From NCBI GenBank assembly GCA_001768515.1, contig MEOA01000054.1, positions 1 through 64,000 on the forward strand: DNA of 64,000 bases, in the 5' to 3' direction. This stretch comes from Bacteroidetes bacterium GWE2_42_24. GTDB taxonomy: Bacteria > Bacteroidota > Bacteroidia > Bacteroidales > TTA-H9. How positions within the stretch are numbered: position 1 is the first letter of the stretch; each line of letters begins with the position of its first letter. The notes beneath the pieces were generated by a model. That model was given only the letters and a program-made list of their open reading frames with translations. It was not told the DNA's origin and searched no databases. A program made the translations under genes and the position numbers. Positions 25,879 to 35,629 of the stretch are shown piece by piece.

Positions 25879-26688
25879 ATGAATATTAAAAAGTTGACCC
25901 TGCTGATTATGGTTGTCCTGCCGCTGTGCTGTCTTTATGGGCAAAACAATTTTGATCCTGCTAAATTCTCAGCCGATGGTCAGGTTGGGATTTTTGAGCA
26001 TCTCGATCAATATATTCCCGATGACATTATACTTATAGACCAGGATTCAAATCTGGTAAACCTGAAATCGCTTATCGATAAGCCTACAGTGCTGTCGTTT
26101 GTCTATTACAACTGCCCGGGTTTGTGCAGCCCTCTGCTGGATGGACTGGCTGAAGTAATCGACCGGTCGGATATGGTGCTTGGGAAAGACTTTCAGGTGA
26201 TTACAATTAGTTTTAACCCGGCCGATCATCCAACTCTTGGTCGAAAGAAGAAAGTCAATTATGTGCAGCAAATCCATAAGCCTGTTGATACCCGCCAATG
26301 GATGTGGTTCACGGCCGATAGCCTGAACATCTCCAGAGCCACAGCGACTGCCGGATTTCGCTACCTGAAGAATGGGAATGACTTCGCCCATGCTGCTGCC
26401 ATACTCGTTATTAGTCCGCATGGAAAGATTACCCGCTACCTGCACGGAACCTACTTCCTGCCATTTGACCTGAAAATGGCTGTCACAGAAGCTAAAGCTG
26501 AGCGCAGTGGTCCTACAATCAGCAAGGTGCTGAAATTCTGTTTCAGCTACGATGCCAAAGGGAAAAAGTACGTTTTTAACATCACGAAGGTAACCGGTAC
26601 AGTTATACTTTCGGGGGCAGCTGTTCTTTTCCTGGTGCTTTCGTTGAAACCAAAGCGTAAAAAGAAGTCTGAAAACCAAAATGCTTAA
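25879..26688 (+). CDS. SCO1/SenC family copper chaperone for cytochrome oxidase
   Basis: This 269-residue protein has a signal peptide (about 1-21), a thioredoxin-like SCO domain (about 35-215) and an unusual C-terminal transmembrane helix (about 238-257) with a basic tail. The copper-binding Cys pair is in YYNCPGLCSPL (C79 and C83) and the distal His is in FAHAAAILVISPHG. SCO proteins deliver copper to, or reduce the cysteines of, the CuA centre of oxidase subunit II. The gene opens the oxidase operon, six bases before coxI, which fits that role. ATG at 25879 gives a complete signal peptide. Confidence 0.93.
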   Translation: MNIKKLTLLIMVVLPLCCLYGQNNFDPAKFSADGQVGIFEHLDQYIPDDIILIDQDSNLVNLKSLIDKPTVLSFVYYNCPGLCSPLLDGLAEVIDRSDMVLGKDFQVITISFNPADHPTLGRKKKVNYVQQIHKPVDTRQWMWFTADSLNISRATATAGFRYLKNGNDFAHAAAILVISPHGKITRYLHGTYFLPFDLKMAVTEAKAERSGPTISKVLKFCFSYDAKGKKYVFNITKVTGTVILSGAAVLFLVLSLKPKRKKKSENQNA

Positions 26689-26694
26689 AATAAT

Positions 26695-28293
26695 ATGACA
26701 AATACACAAAAGCATACAGATTTTTATGACAATGAAGGAAAGCCGGCCTGGAAAGCATGGCTGACCACTACTGATCATAAACGGATTGGATTGCTCTATT
26801 TCTACAGCCTCACTGTTTTTTTTCTGGTAGGCGTATTGCTTGGATTAATGATGCGTTTTGAACTGATCAGTCCGGGAAAAGATCTTGTTGAGGCGCAGAC
26901 CTATAACGGCTTGTTTACGCTACATGGAGTAATAATGATTTTCTTATTTGTAATCCCGGGTATTCCTGCTGTCTTTGGTAATCTTACGCTACCGCTGTTA
27001 TTAGGCGCCCGTGATGTCGCTTTCCCCAAACTGAACCTGCTTTCATGGTATTTGTATATCGGCGGTGCCATTCTCGCTTTAAGTACCCTGCTAGTCGGAG
27101 ACGGGCCTCCGGATACTGGTTGGACCTTTTATGCCCCGTATAGCGTTAAAACCGGAACCAATGTTTCTATGGCCGTCCTGTCTGCCTTTATACTTGGTTT
27201 TTCATCTATTCTTACAGGACTGAATTTCTTAACAACCATTCACCGGATGCGTTGTCCCGGGATGACATGGTTCCGCATGCCGTTGTTTGCCTGGGCTTTA
27301 TATGCCACATCATGGATTCAGTTGCTGGCAACCCCTGTTGTAGGTATTACCTTGCTGATGATTGTTGTTGAGCGTTGGCTTGGCATCGGATTGTTTGATC
27401 CGGTTCTTGGAGGCGACCCGGTACTGTACCAGCATCTGTTCTGGATATACTCTCATCCTGCTGTCTATATCATGATTTTACCAGGCATGGGGGTTATATC
27501 CGAGATTATCCCGACTTTCTCGCGCAGGCGTATCTTCGGGTACAAGGCGATTGCCTATGCCAGCCTGGCTATCGCCTTCATCGGTTATTTTGTATGGGGG
27601 CACCACATGTTCACTGCGGGTATGAGTGGTCCTGCCCGTATTATCTTTAGCGTTCTTACTTTCCTTGTCGCCATTCCCAGTGCAATCAAAGTGTTTAACT
27701 GGCTGGCAACCATGTATAACGGTTCGATAGATCTGAAGCCACCGATGCTCTATGCTCTCGGTTTTATCTTCCTGTTTCTCATTGGTGGACTTAGCGGACT
27801 CGTTGTTGGGGCCTTGGCTACTGATGTACATCTTCACGACACCTACTTCGTGGTAGGGCATTTTCACTATGTAATGTTTGGGGGAACGGGTTTTGCCTTT
27901 TTTGCTGCCCTGCATTATTGGTTCCCCAAGATTTTCGGACGTATGTATAATATCAAACATGCTACCCGGGCTTTCTGGTTGCTCTTTACCGGCTTCAATG
28001 TGCTGTATTTTCCTATGCTCGTGTTGGGGATCATGGGTATGCCACGACGATATTACGATTATCTGCCCCAATTCCAGATTCCGAATGTGATCTCAACAGT
28101 TGGCTCCTGGATTACCGTGGCCGGCCTGATCTACATGATTGTGGTAATCGTGAAAGGCATTCGGAATGGAGAGAAGGCCGCCGCAAACCCGTGGAATGGC
28201 CTTACGCTCGATTGGCAGACCGACAGCCCTCCAACCAAAGAGAATTTTGACGTCATTCCAACTGTAACCGAGCGCCCTTATGAGTACAAATAA
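26695..28293 (+). CDS. ctaD: Cytochrome c oxidase subunit I (A2-type)
   Basis: This 532-residue protein has about twelve transmembrane helices. All six metal-ligand histidines are visible: LFTLHGVIMIF (low-spin haem), YSHPAVYIMILPG (CuB His with the cross-linked Tyr four later), WGHHMFTAG (two CuB His) and HDTYFVVGHFHYV (haem a3 and low-spin haem). The helix VI motif is YSHPAV, not GHPEV. It therefore lacks the D-channel Glu and belongs to the A2 class, which uses the Tyr-Ser pair instead. It overlaps coxIII by 14 bases. It reduces O2 to water and pumps protons. Confidence 0.96.
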   Translation: MTNTQKHTDFYDNEGKPAWKAWLTTTDHKRIGLLYFYSLTVFFLVGVLLGLMMRFELISPGKDLVEAQTYNGLFTLHGVIMIFLFVIPGIPAVFGNLTLPLLLGARDVAFPKLNLLSWYLYIGGAILALSTLLVGDGPPDTGWTFYAPYSVKTGTNVSMAVLSAFILGFSSILTGLNFLTTIHRMRCPGMTWFRMPLFAWALYATSWIQLLATPVVGITLLMIVVERWLGIGLFDPVLGGDPVLYQHLFWIYSHPAVYIMILPGMGVISEIIPTFSRRRIFGYKAIAYASLAIAFIGYFVWGHHMFTAGMSGPARIIFSVLTFLVAIPSAIKVFNWLATMYNGSIDLKPPMLYALGFIFLFLIGGLSGLVVGALATDVHLHDTYFVVGHFHYVMFGGTGFAFFAALHYWFPKIFGRMYNIKHATRAFWLLFTGFNVLYFPMLVLGIMGMPRRYYDYLPQFQIPNVISTVGSWITVAGLIYMIVVIVKGIRNGEKAAANPWNGLTLDWQTDSPPTKENFDVIPTVTERPYEYK

Positions 28294-28921
28294 TACCACT
28301 ACGGATAATACTACTACGGCAGTCAATCATGATCATCGTGATGATGCCGGCCGCAAGATGGGGATGTGGCTGTTTCTGTTTACCGAACTACTTCTTTTTG
28401 GCGGCCTGTTTCTGGTGTATTCCATCTACCGTTTCATGAACCCGGCAGATTTTAGCAATGGCTCTCATCATCTGGATGTATTTATGGGCGCACTCAATAC
28501 CATGGTGCTTATTACCAGCAGTCTGACTGTAGCGCTCAGCATTACTGCCATCCAGAAAGGCAATTCAAAACTGGCCTTACGACTGTTGGCTTTAACCATC
28601 CTGCTGGCTATCTTTTTTTTAGTCAACAAGTATTTTGAATGGGGGCACAAGATTCACTATGATCTTTATCCCGGAACCGCTCTTTTCAAAGCCTTACCCC
28701 CGGGTGAGGGATTGTTCTATGTACTCTATTACTTCATGACAGGATTGCATATGATTCATGTGATCGTCGGTGCCGTCATTCTTGCTGTCATGGGCAAGTA
28801 TATCAGGGAGGGTTCGATTAACAGCAGCAATTATGTTTTGCTTGAAAATGGAGGCCTATACTGGCATCTGGTCGACCTGATCTGGATTTTCCTGTTCCCT
28901 TTACTTTATCTCATTCACTAA
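28280..28921 (+). CDS. ctaE: Cytochrome c oxidase subunit III
   Basis: This 213-residue protein has a hydrophilic Thr/Asn/His-rich head (about 1-25) followed by five transmembrane helices. Conserved stretches are MGMWLFLFTELLLFGGLF (first helix with Glu), NKYFEWGHKIHYDL (the family E-W turn) and GLHMIHVIVGAVIL, ending in YWHLVDLIWIFLFPLLYLIH. This is the short, five-helix form typical of caa3 and bo3-like oxidases. It supports subunit I stability and proton uptake. The start lies inside the coxI gene (28280-28293), so translation is coupled. Confidence 0.95.
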   Translation: MSTNNTTTDNTTTAVNHDHRDDAGRKMGMWLFLFTELLLFGGLFLVYSIYRFMNPADFSNGSHHLDVFMGALNTMVLITSSLTVALSITAIQKGNSKLALRLLALTILLAIFFLVNKYFEWGHKIHYDLYPGTALFKALPPGEGLFYVLYYFMTGLHMIHVIVGAVILAVMGKYIREGSINSSNYVLLENGGLYWHLVDLIWIFLFPLLYLIH

Positions 28922-28936
28922 AAAAGCATAGCCAAC

Positions 28937-29224
28937 ATGGTAGAACAAAAACCTCATATCGTAGAGTACCTGACAAATATTTACGTATGGATCGCATTAG
29001 CCACTCTCACTATCATCACCATCTGGGTGTCGGAATTCGACCTGAAGTTGCTTACAGTTACCGTTGCATTAGGCGTTGCCTCCATCAAAGCTACACTGGT
29101 GCTGATGTACTTCATGCACCTGCGGTTCGACAGCAAGATACTTACAATCATGGTTTTAGTTACTATGATCGTTTTTTTGAGTTTAATAGTTTTTACTTTT
29201 TTTGATTACTCTTACAGAAGCTAA
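28937..29224 (+). CDS. ctaF: Cytochrome c oxidase subunit IV (CtaF-like)
   Basis: This 95-residue protein has three predicted transmembrane helices. The family pattern is visible in YVWIALATLTIITIWVSEFD, then VASIKATLVLMYFMHLRFDS with the conserved K-A-x-x-V-x-x-(Y/F)-F-M-H-L motif, and the hydrophobic C-terminal helix. The subunit assists CuB/oxidase assembly in bacterial caa3 and bo3-type enzymes. It lies between coxIII (15-base gap) and coxII (3-base gap). Confidence 0.92.
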   Translation: MVEQKPHIVEYLTNIYVWIALATLTIITIWVSEFDLKLLTVTVALGVASIKATLVLMYFMHLRFDSKILTIMVLVTMIVFLSLIVFTFFDYSYRS

Positions 29225-29227
29225 GGT

Positions 29228-30157
29228 ATGAACACAGGAGCGTCAACATTTACCCAGGGTGTCGATACTGCATTTATCGTCATTCTCTCCATTTCGGTCT
29301 TATTTCTGGTTGGAATCACCACTGCCATGATTTGGTTTGTGATTAAGTATAATCGAAAAAGAAATCCCAAGCCTAAAGATGTGAAGGATAATACCCGCCT
29401 GGAAGTTATCTGGACTGTTATTCCCACGCTATTGGTACTTGTCATGTTTTACTTTGGCTGGATCGGCTATAAACCCATGCGGAATGTGCCCAACGGGGCT
29501 ATTGAAGTGAAGGCTACCGGACGTATGTGGAGTTGGCAATTTGATTATCAAAATGGAAAACAAAGTAATATACTTGTAGTGCCTTTAGGCAAACCGGTAA
29601 AGCTTAACCTGTATTCACCCGATGTGCTTCACAGCCTGTATATCCCTGCTTTCCGCATCAAGGAGGATGTCGTTCCCGGACTCAACAACTATATGTGGTT
29701 TCAGGCCGAAAGAGAAGGGGAGTTTGATATCCTTTGCGCCGAATACTGCGGTGTTCAGCATTCCTATATGCTGAGCAAGGTAAAAATTGTCCCTGAGGAA
29801 GAGTTTCTCACATGGTTCAATACGACTGAAACTGTTTTAGATACGCTTGAGTCGGTTGGTCTTCAGGTATTGAAGAAGAATGGCTGTGTTGCGTGCCATT
29901 CGCAGGATGGATCCAAAATAGTTGGCCCGACTTTTAAAGGGTTGTTTGGTTCTCAGCGGAAGGTAACCGATTTGCAGGGAAATGTTAAGACCGTAACTGC
30001 TGATGAGCTTTATGTCGAAAGAAGTATCTATGAACCCAATGCGGAGGTCGTTGAGGGCTACAATAAGAACCTGATGGTTTCCTATAAGGAACAGATATCC
30101 CCTGATGAAATAAAAGAGATTGTTAATTATCTGAAGAGCCTCAATGAGAAGAAATAA
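29228..30157 (+). CDS. ctaC: Cytochrome c oxidase subunit II fused to cytochrome c (caa3 type)
   Basis: This 309-residue protein has two N-terminal transmembrane helices (about 14-40 and 58-80), a CuA cupredoxin domain and a C-terminal class I cytochrome c domain (about 205-305). The CuA ligands are visible: DVLHSLYIPAF (His) and CAEYCGVQHSYM (C-x3-C-x3-H-x2-M, with the bridging Glu). The haem site is NGCVACHSQDGSKIVGP (CxxCH), and the Met axial ligand is probably the one in NKNLMVSYKEQ. The fused haem makes this a caa3 enzyme that takes electrons from a membrane partner or a small cytochrome c. Its end overlaps the ctaB start by 14 bases. Confidence 0.96.
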   Translation: MNTGASTFTQGVDTAFIVILSISVLFLVGITTAMIWFVIKYNRKRNPKPKDVKDNTRLEVIWTVIPTLLVLVMFYFGWIGYKPMRNVPNGAIEVKATGRMWSWQFDYQNGKQSNILVVPLGKPVKLNLYSPDVLHSLYIPAFRIKEDVVPGLNNYMWFQAEREGEFDILCAEYCGVQHSYMLSKVKIVPEEEFLTWFNTTETVLDTLESVGLQVLKKNGCVACHSQDGSKIVGPTFKGLFGSQRKVTDLQGNVKTVTADELYVERSIYEPNAEVVEGYNKNLMVSYKEQISPDEIKEIVNYLKSLNEKK

Positions 30158-31022
30158 GTTGCTCAATGCAATAGGAATCGTTGCTGAACTTGGCAAGGTT
30201 CGCATTACTATTGCTGTTTCGCTCAGTACTATTCTTGGGTACGTTTTATTCCGTGGCGGATTTGATGCCGGAATCTGGCTCCCGACACTTGGTATTTTCT
30301 TGCTGGCCATGGCCTCCTCTGCTATCAATCATTTTCAGGAACGGGAATGGGATGCCATGATGGATCGTACACGCAACAGGCCGATCCCCTCGGGTCGTAT
30401 CTCTCCTCGTGGGGCTTTGCTGGTGGCCTTTGCAATGGCGTTTGCCGGTTCACTCATCTTGTGGTCGGCTTCGGGATTTTTAGCCATGCAACTTGGGCTG
30501 CTGGCGCTACTCTGGTATAATGTTATCTACACTCCGTTAAAGAGAAAAACCCCTTTTGCTGTTGTACCGGGTTCTGTCATCGGTGCTATCCCTCCCATGG
30601 TGGGGTGGGTTGCCGCAGGTGGTGAACTAAACGATCCCGGAATCCTTATGGTGGCCTTCTTCTTCTTTATCTGGCAGATTCCGCATTTTTGGCTGCTGTT
30701 GCTAAAACTGGGACCGCAATATCAACAGGCAGGCTTCCCGACACTAACCACACTCTATACGCCACATCAGTTGCGTAAAATAACCTTTGTTTGGACAGTA
30801 ACCATGGTCATCTCGTGTCTGTTTATCCCCGTATTTGGAGGAATGCACACCAATACCGGGCGTATTCTGTTGCTTGTGGGATCTGTTGCCCTGATGCTGC
30901 TGTTCGTCAGGCTGCTTCGGCTGAAGAGCGAACAGACATACGACAAACGGTATTTTATTTATATCAACTCCTATCTTTTATTGGTGATGGTAATATTGGC
31001 TGTTGATGCAGTTGTAATATGA
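30144..31022 (+). CDS. ctaB: Protohaem IX farnesyltransferase (haem O synthase)
   Basis: This 292-residue UbiA-superfamily membrane prenyltransferase has about eight to nine helices. The first Asp-rich site is in INHFQEREWDAMMDRTRNRP (N-x3-(E)-x3-D-x3-D), which binds farnesyl diphosphate through magnesium. The second conserved loop is YTPLKRKTPFAVVPGSVIGA with the family's G-A-x-P-P-x-x-G continuation. The enzyme attaches the farnesyl tail to haem b to give haem O, the precursor of haem A used by the oxidase encoded just upstream. No haem A synthase gene (ctaA) is present in the window. It is the last gene of the operon. Confidence 0.95.
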   Translation: MRRNKLLNAIGIVAELGKVRITIAVSLSTILGYVLFRGGFDAGIWLPTLGIFLLAMASSAINHFQEREWDAMMDRTRNRPIPSGRISPRGALLVAFAMAFAGSLILWSASGFLAMQLGLLALLWYNVIYTPLKRKTPFAVVPGSVIGAIPPMVGWVAAGGELNDPGILMVAFFFFIWQIPHFWLLLLKLGPQYQQAGFPTLTTLYTPHQLRKITFVWTVTMVISCLFIPVFGGMHTNTGRILLLVGSVALMLLFVRLLRLKSEQTYDKRYFIYINSYLLLVMVILAVDAVVI

Positions 31023-31156
31023 GTCATGACTGTCTTGATATATTGACCCGGTAGCTCTGTCATGCAATAGTATGGTTCTGCAAATTAATTGACAAGCTTA
31101 ATCCGGGGAAAATCAACAATTTTCAACTATTAGAATCTGACGACTTTCGATCTCAG

Positions 31157-32032
31157 TTAACGGGTGAAGTTTTTTCCTATAAACTGTAATGCCGGAATGA
31201 TCCCTTCGCACCAATATTCCCATGTATGTGCCCCGTTTCTGACGCGGTATTCATGGGCTATCTTTCTTTCACGTAAGATCATGCAAAGCAGGGTACTACC
31301 GTCAGCCAGGTAATCATCATCACCACAATCAATATACCAGTGCACTGAGGTGAGGCTGTTTTTATCTGTTGCTGTGGCTAATTTAAGTACGCTGTAATGG
31401 TCCCACCATTCAGGCAATGAATCGTTTTTCAGTGGCCCGAATATTGTATTGTAGCACCATACATCGTTTTGAAGACGCTTCTTCATTTCGCTATCTGATA
31501 TTATTGCAGGGCTCAGAGCGGCAACAGAAGCGAACAGATCGGGATGCCTCATGGCGAGCGTAAGAGCACCGTAGCCCCCCATTGATAATCCTGCAATTGC
31601 CCTGAATTCTTTAGCCCTTCCGATATGGTATTCTTTCTCGATGGTTGGGAGGAATTCATTAACCAGCATGTCTTCATAACGGGCCTTCCCGTTAAAATCG
31701 TTAATATACCATGAGCTGTCGCCATCAGGCATTACAATAATCATTGGAGGAATCAGTCCGTCGCGTATTGCTTTATCTGCAAGTTGGTCAATCTGTCCGT
31801 ATTGTACCCAGTCTGTTTCATTTCCTGTAAAGCCATGCAACAGGTAAACCACCGGGTAAAATCGGGAAGATGTAGGGTAATCGGGCGGGAGATATACAGT
31901 GTACTTCACCTTGTGCCGGAGTATTTTGCTCTCTATGGCCTCTCCTTCTTTTACTTCTCCGGATGTCTGCCCTGACATTGGAAGAATGATACTCAATAAC
32001 AACAATGTTGTTGAAAATAATCTTTTCAGCAT
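31157..32032 (-). CDS. Secreted esterase D-like alpha/beta hydrolase
   Basis: This 291-residue protein has a signal peptide (about 1-21, ending PMSGQT) and an alpha/beta-hydrolase fold of the esterase D / feruloyl esterase type. Motifs are PVVYLLHGFTGNETDWVQYG (oxyanion loop), IAGLSMGGYGALTLA (nucleophile Ser in G-L-S-M-G-G), DCGDDDYL (likely acid Asp) and RNGAHTWEYW (His). Related enzymes cleave acetyl or feruloyl esters from plant polysaccharides, or act on S-formylglutathione. With a signal peptide, a polysaccharide or glycopeptide substrate is more likely here. It is a single gene converging on ctaB. Confidence 0.88.
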   Translation of the reverse strand: MLKRLFSTTLLLLSIILPMSGQTSGEVKEGEAIESKILRHKVKYTVYLPPDYPTSSRFYPVVYLLHGFTGNETDWVQYGQIDQLADKAIRDGLIPPMIIVMPDGDSSWYINDFNGKARYEDMLVNEFLPTIEKEYHIGRAKEFRAIAGLSMGGYGALTLAMRHPDLFASVAALSPAIISDSEMKKRLQNDVWCYNTIFGPLKNDSLPEWWDHYSVLKLATATDKNSLTSVHWYIDCGDDDYLADGSTLLCMILRERKIAHEYRVRNGAHTWEYWCEGIIPALQFIGKNFTR

Positions 32033-32539
32033 TTTAATAAATGGTTACAAAGTGAGTGGTAAATATTGATCCTAAACCTGTTTGTCTATTCTTCGCATAG
32101 AAGGGTTTCAAAAATGACGAAATCTTCACATGCCGATTGTTGGCCTTTCAAACAGATCGGTGCGGTGTCGTGGTTATTGCCTCTGGTATCGGGGATAAAT
32201 GGTTGTTTCATGAGCAATGTAGAGCGATTACAATAAGGGAACGTAGGTAACCTGACGGTTCTCAGGGCAGCGGGTCTTCCTCTGTGATCGCCTCAGCAAA
32301 TTTAATCAAATTGCATCATTGGTTGCTCTTTGCTATATTTGTCGGTTAATATGAATATGATCAGGTAAGAAACACCGAACAGTCTGTTCGATACTGAACG
32401 GTCTTAAAAGCAAACCGGACATCATGATTATTGTCTTCGTTGGTAAAGTATTTTAATATAGCAACATACATTCATGGCATGAGGTTTGAGAAGCGCTCGG
32501 TTTCCATTTCCCGGTTATACATGACTAATCATTCAATCC
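32033..32539. other. Gene-free stretch, 507 bases
   Basis: This divergent region lies between the esterase (minus) and the M16 peptidase (plus). I see no RNA gene, strong hairpin or convincing promoter pair; a 63-codon plus-strand frame overlapping the peptidase start is not supported. Confidence 0.45.
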
Positions 32540-35500
32540 ATGATCAAAGAATTATCGTCCCATCTTCCGGCTGTCAAGTCTGCCGGTTTGTTGCTGTTGC
32601 TGATTCCTGTAATGGCATTTAATTCACTTAACAGCTTCGCGCAGGAGAATATCCATGGCTTCAGGCTGATTGAAAAACGTTTTGTAAAAGAGGTTAATGC
32701 CAACTGCCTCTATTATGAACACATCAAGAGTGGTGCCCGCCTGATGAAAATTGAGGCCGATGATGAAAACAAGACATTTGGCATCACCTTTAAAACGGTT
32801 CCTTCTTCCGACAATGGCGTTGCCCATATTATGGAGCATTCGGTTTTAAACGGCTCGGTTAATTTTCCTGCCAAGAGCCCGTTCGACATTCTCTCAAAGG
32901 GTTCGCTTAAGACCTTTCTGAATGCCATGACCGGCCGCGATGCCACTGCCTATCCGGTTGCCAGCATGAATGAGAAAGATTACTTCAACCTCATGAATGT
33001 CTATCTCGATGCAGTGTTTTTCCCGATGCTGTACACCGATCCCCGTATCCTGAAACAGGAGGGGTGGCATTACGAACTTACCGATAAGGAATCACCTGTA
33101 GTATATAAGGGAGTAGTTTATAATGAGATGAAAGGCGCCTACTCAAATCCTCAGCGGGAAGTCCGCTACCAGCTGCTGAAAAATCTGTTTCCTGACAATG
33201 TATATGGCTGGGAATCGGGTGGATTGCCTTCTGCAATTCCTACACTTACCCAGGAAGAGTTTGTAGCTTTCCATAAGAAGTTCTATCACCCTGAAAACAG
33301 CTATATCTTCCTGTATGGAAATGCCCCGACTGATAAAGAGCTTGAATTTATTGATAAAAACTATCTCTCGAAATTTACCCGGGGAGGATTCAGGGCCAAC
33401 ATTGAAGATCAGGCTGCTTTTAAAGCTCCTAAGGAAGTAACATCGACTTACCCTGTATTAGAGGGGGAAACCAAAGGCAAGACCTTTCTTTCAAAGTCGT
33501 TTGTTATTGGCCATAATACCGATTATACACTATCGATGGCTCTTGATATCCTGGCCGAAGTGCTGGTAAACCAGGAGTCCGCACCGCTCAGGCTTGCATT
33601 CCAGAAGGCTGGTATCGGAAAAGATGTATACGCGAGCGTGAGCAATTATAAACAGAATGTCTTTACAATTACTGTTTTGAATGCTGAACCTTCCGATAAG
33701 GAGAAGTTTGCTTCTATCGTGATGGATGGACTTAAATCGCTGGTCGACAATGGTGTTGATAAATCTGAAGTGGAGGGGGTATTGAGCCGCCTCGAGTTTA
33801 GTTTACGCGAAGGCAACAGTGCCCAGAAGGGGATTAATTACATGAATCAGAACATTAGCGGCTGGTTCTTTGACAATGATCCTTTCTCCGGACTTGAATA
33901 TGAAAAAATGCTTTCGTCGCTCAAAGAGGCTCTTAAAAAGAATTATCTGGAGAAGATTATACAAGACGGGATGCTGACCAACCCGCATGCCTTACTCCTG
34001 GTTGTGAAGCCTCAGGAAGGATTGGATGCCGAAAGAAACGCAGCTAATGTAAAGGCTCTGGCCGATTATAAGGCTTCTCTTTCTCCGGAAGAAACCGACA
34101 AGATGATTGCCGATACCAAAAGCCTTATCGAATACCAGAATGCTGAAGACTCTCCTGAAGCCGTCGCAACCATACCCATGCTCTCCTTGAGTGATATCAG
34201 CCCAAAAGCAGCTTTCTACGATTGCGGGGTTATGGATGTAAAGAAGACTCCTGTGCTTTACAGAAAGGAATTTACCAACGGTATTCTCTATACACGTTTA
34301 CTGTTTGATATGCGTACACTGACAGAGCAGCAACTGCCTTATGCTGCCTTGCTGTCTGACCTCCTTGGCGCTATGAGCACTAAAAATTATTCATACGGAA
34401 AGCTGAACCATGCCTTCAATGTAAATACCGGCGGATTCTATACTTCCATCCAGACCTACACTCCCGATTTTGATGATAATAATCTGAGGCCGAAGTTTTG
34501 CATCACTACCAAAGTGATGAAGGATAAGGCCCCTGCAATGTTCGAACTAACCGGTGAGGTGTTGTTGAGAAGCCTCATGGATGATACTGCCCGGTTACAT
34601 GAACTGATAAGCCGTCGCTGTTCGCAGTTACAGTCATCCATGAATCAGGATGGTTTTGATGTTGCAGCTTCCAGATTACCTTCCTATTTCAGCAGGGAAG
34701 GGGTTTTCAATCAGATTACTTCCGGGTTGGACTATTACTGGTTTATCACAAAACTCAACGATAATTTCCATGAGGGTGTCAACGACATTACCATGAACCT
34801 GAAGGCTGTAGCCGACCAGTTGTTCTCGCGCGATAACCTGATGGTCAACATTACCTGCGAGGAGAAAGATCTGCCGGAGTTCAACAACCGGATGTCTGAA
34901 TTTGCGCAGCAATTGCCACAGCGTAAGGTTGAATATCAGACATGGAACCTGAAACCTGAAGTGAAGAACGAAGGAATTCTTGCCGCCTCAAAAGTTCAGT
35001 ACGTGATAGCCGGCTTCAACTTCAGGCAATTGGGTTACAAATGGAATGGGAACATGCGGGTACTGAGCCAGGTAATCTCTTCAGAATGGCTCCATAACCA
35101 GATCAGGGTCATTGGCGGAGCGTATGGCGGATACTGCCGCCTGAGCGCCGACGGGACCTTTACATTTAATTCCTATCGCGATCCCGGCCTGAACAAGACC
35201 ATCGAAACTTACCAGAAGACTGGTGATTTCCTCAAGAACCTGAAAGTGGATGACCTTCGTTTTACACGTTATATCATCGGGACCATCGCTTCCCTTGATA
35301 TGCCGCTCACGGCCTCTCAACGCGGGACAAGAGCTTTCGATATGTACCTGTTCAACAGGAAACAATCAGATATTCAGGAAGAACGAAATGCAATCCTTCG
35401 TACTACTGTTGCCGATATTGTTCCTTATGCCGATATGATTGACAAAATCATGGAGCAGGGAGCCGTCTGTGTATTTGGGAATACCCAGAAAGTAACGGCA

Positions 35501-35542
35501 GAACAGGAACACCTTAAGAACCTTATCAAAGTTGATATGTAA
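32540..35542 (+). CDS. Secreted M16C zinc metallopeptidase (PreP-like)
   Basis: This 1000-residue protein has a signal peptide (about 1-35, with the LLLLLIPVMAF core and FAQE cleavage site). Its inverted zinc motif is in GVAHIMEHSVLNGS (H-x-x-E-H), and the third ligand is the Glu in VYNEMKGAYSNP. The length and the four-domain layout (two M16 halves of about 450 residues joined by a helical hinge) match presequence protease-type M16C enzymes, which degrade peptides of up to about 60 residues inside a closing chamber. Being exported, it probably clears peptides in the periplasm. ATG at 32540 is the one that gives a complete signal peptide. A terminator follows at 35563-35604. Confidence 0.92.
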   Translation: MIKELSSHLPAVKSAGLLLLLIPVMAFNSLNSFAQENIHGFRLIEKRFVKEVNANCLYYEHIKSGARLMKIEADDENKTFGITFKTVPSSDNGVAHIMEHSVLNGSVNFPAKSPFDILSKGSLKTFLNAMTGRDATAYPVASMNEKDYFNLMNVYLDAVFFPMLYTDPRILKQEGWHYELTDKESPVVYKGVVYNEMKGAYSNPQREVRYQLLKNLFPDNVYGWESGGLPSAIPTLTQEEFVAFHKKFYHPENSYIFLYGNAPTDKELEFIDKNYLSKFTRGGFRANIEDQAAFKAPKEVTSTYPVLEGETKGKTFLSKSFVIGHNTDYTLSMALDILAEVLVNQESAPLRLAFQKAGIGKDVYASVSNYKQNVFTITVLNAEPSDKEKFASIVMDGLKSLVDNGVDKSEVEGVLSRLEFSLREGNSAQKGINYMNQNISGWFFDNDPFSGLEYEKMLSSLKEALKKNYLEKIIQDGMLTNPHALLLVVKPQEGLDAERNAANVKALADYKASLSPEETDKMIADTKSLIEYQNAEDSPEAVATIPMLSLSDISPKAAFYDCGVMDVKKTPVLYRKEFTNGILYTRLLFDMRTLTEQQLPYAALLSDLLGAMSTKNYSYGKLNHAFNVNTGGFYTSIQTYTPDFDDNNLRPKFCITTKVMKDKAPAMFELTGEVLLRSLMDDTARLHELISRRCSQLQSSMNQDGFDVAASRLPSYFSREGVFNQITSGLDYYWFITKLNDNFHEGVNDITMNLKAVADQLFSRDNLMVNITCEEKDLPEFNNRMSEFAQQLPQRKVEYQTWNLKPEVKNEGILAASKVQYVIAGFNFRQLGYKWNGNMRVLSQVISSEWLHNQIRVIGGAYGGYCRLSADGTFTFNSYRDPGLNKTIETYQKTGDFLKNLKVDDLRFTRYIIGTIASLDMPLTASQRGTRAFDMYLFNRKQSDIQEERNAILRTTVADIVPYADMIDKIMEQGAVCVFGNTQKVTAEQEHLKNLIKVDM

Positions 35543-35562
35543 ATATCTGCTTAACCTTGCGT

Positions 35563-35604
35563 AAAAAGAATAGCCGTAATCGTCAGACTACGGCTATTCT
35601 TTTT
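35563..35604 (+). terminator. Bidirectional Rho-independent terminator
   Basis: Perfect 16-base arms (35563-35578 and 35589-35604) enclose a 10-base loop, with an A-run on one side and a T-run on the other. It lies 20 bases after the peptidase stop and 26 bases before the end of the minus-strand gene at 35630, so it can serve both. Confidence 0.93.
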
Positions 35605-35629
35605 ATCTGCTTCCGCCACGATTCAGGCT

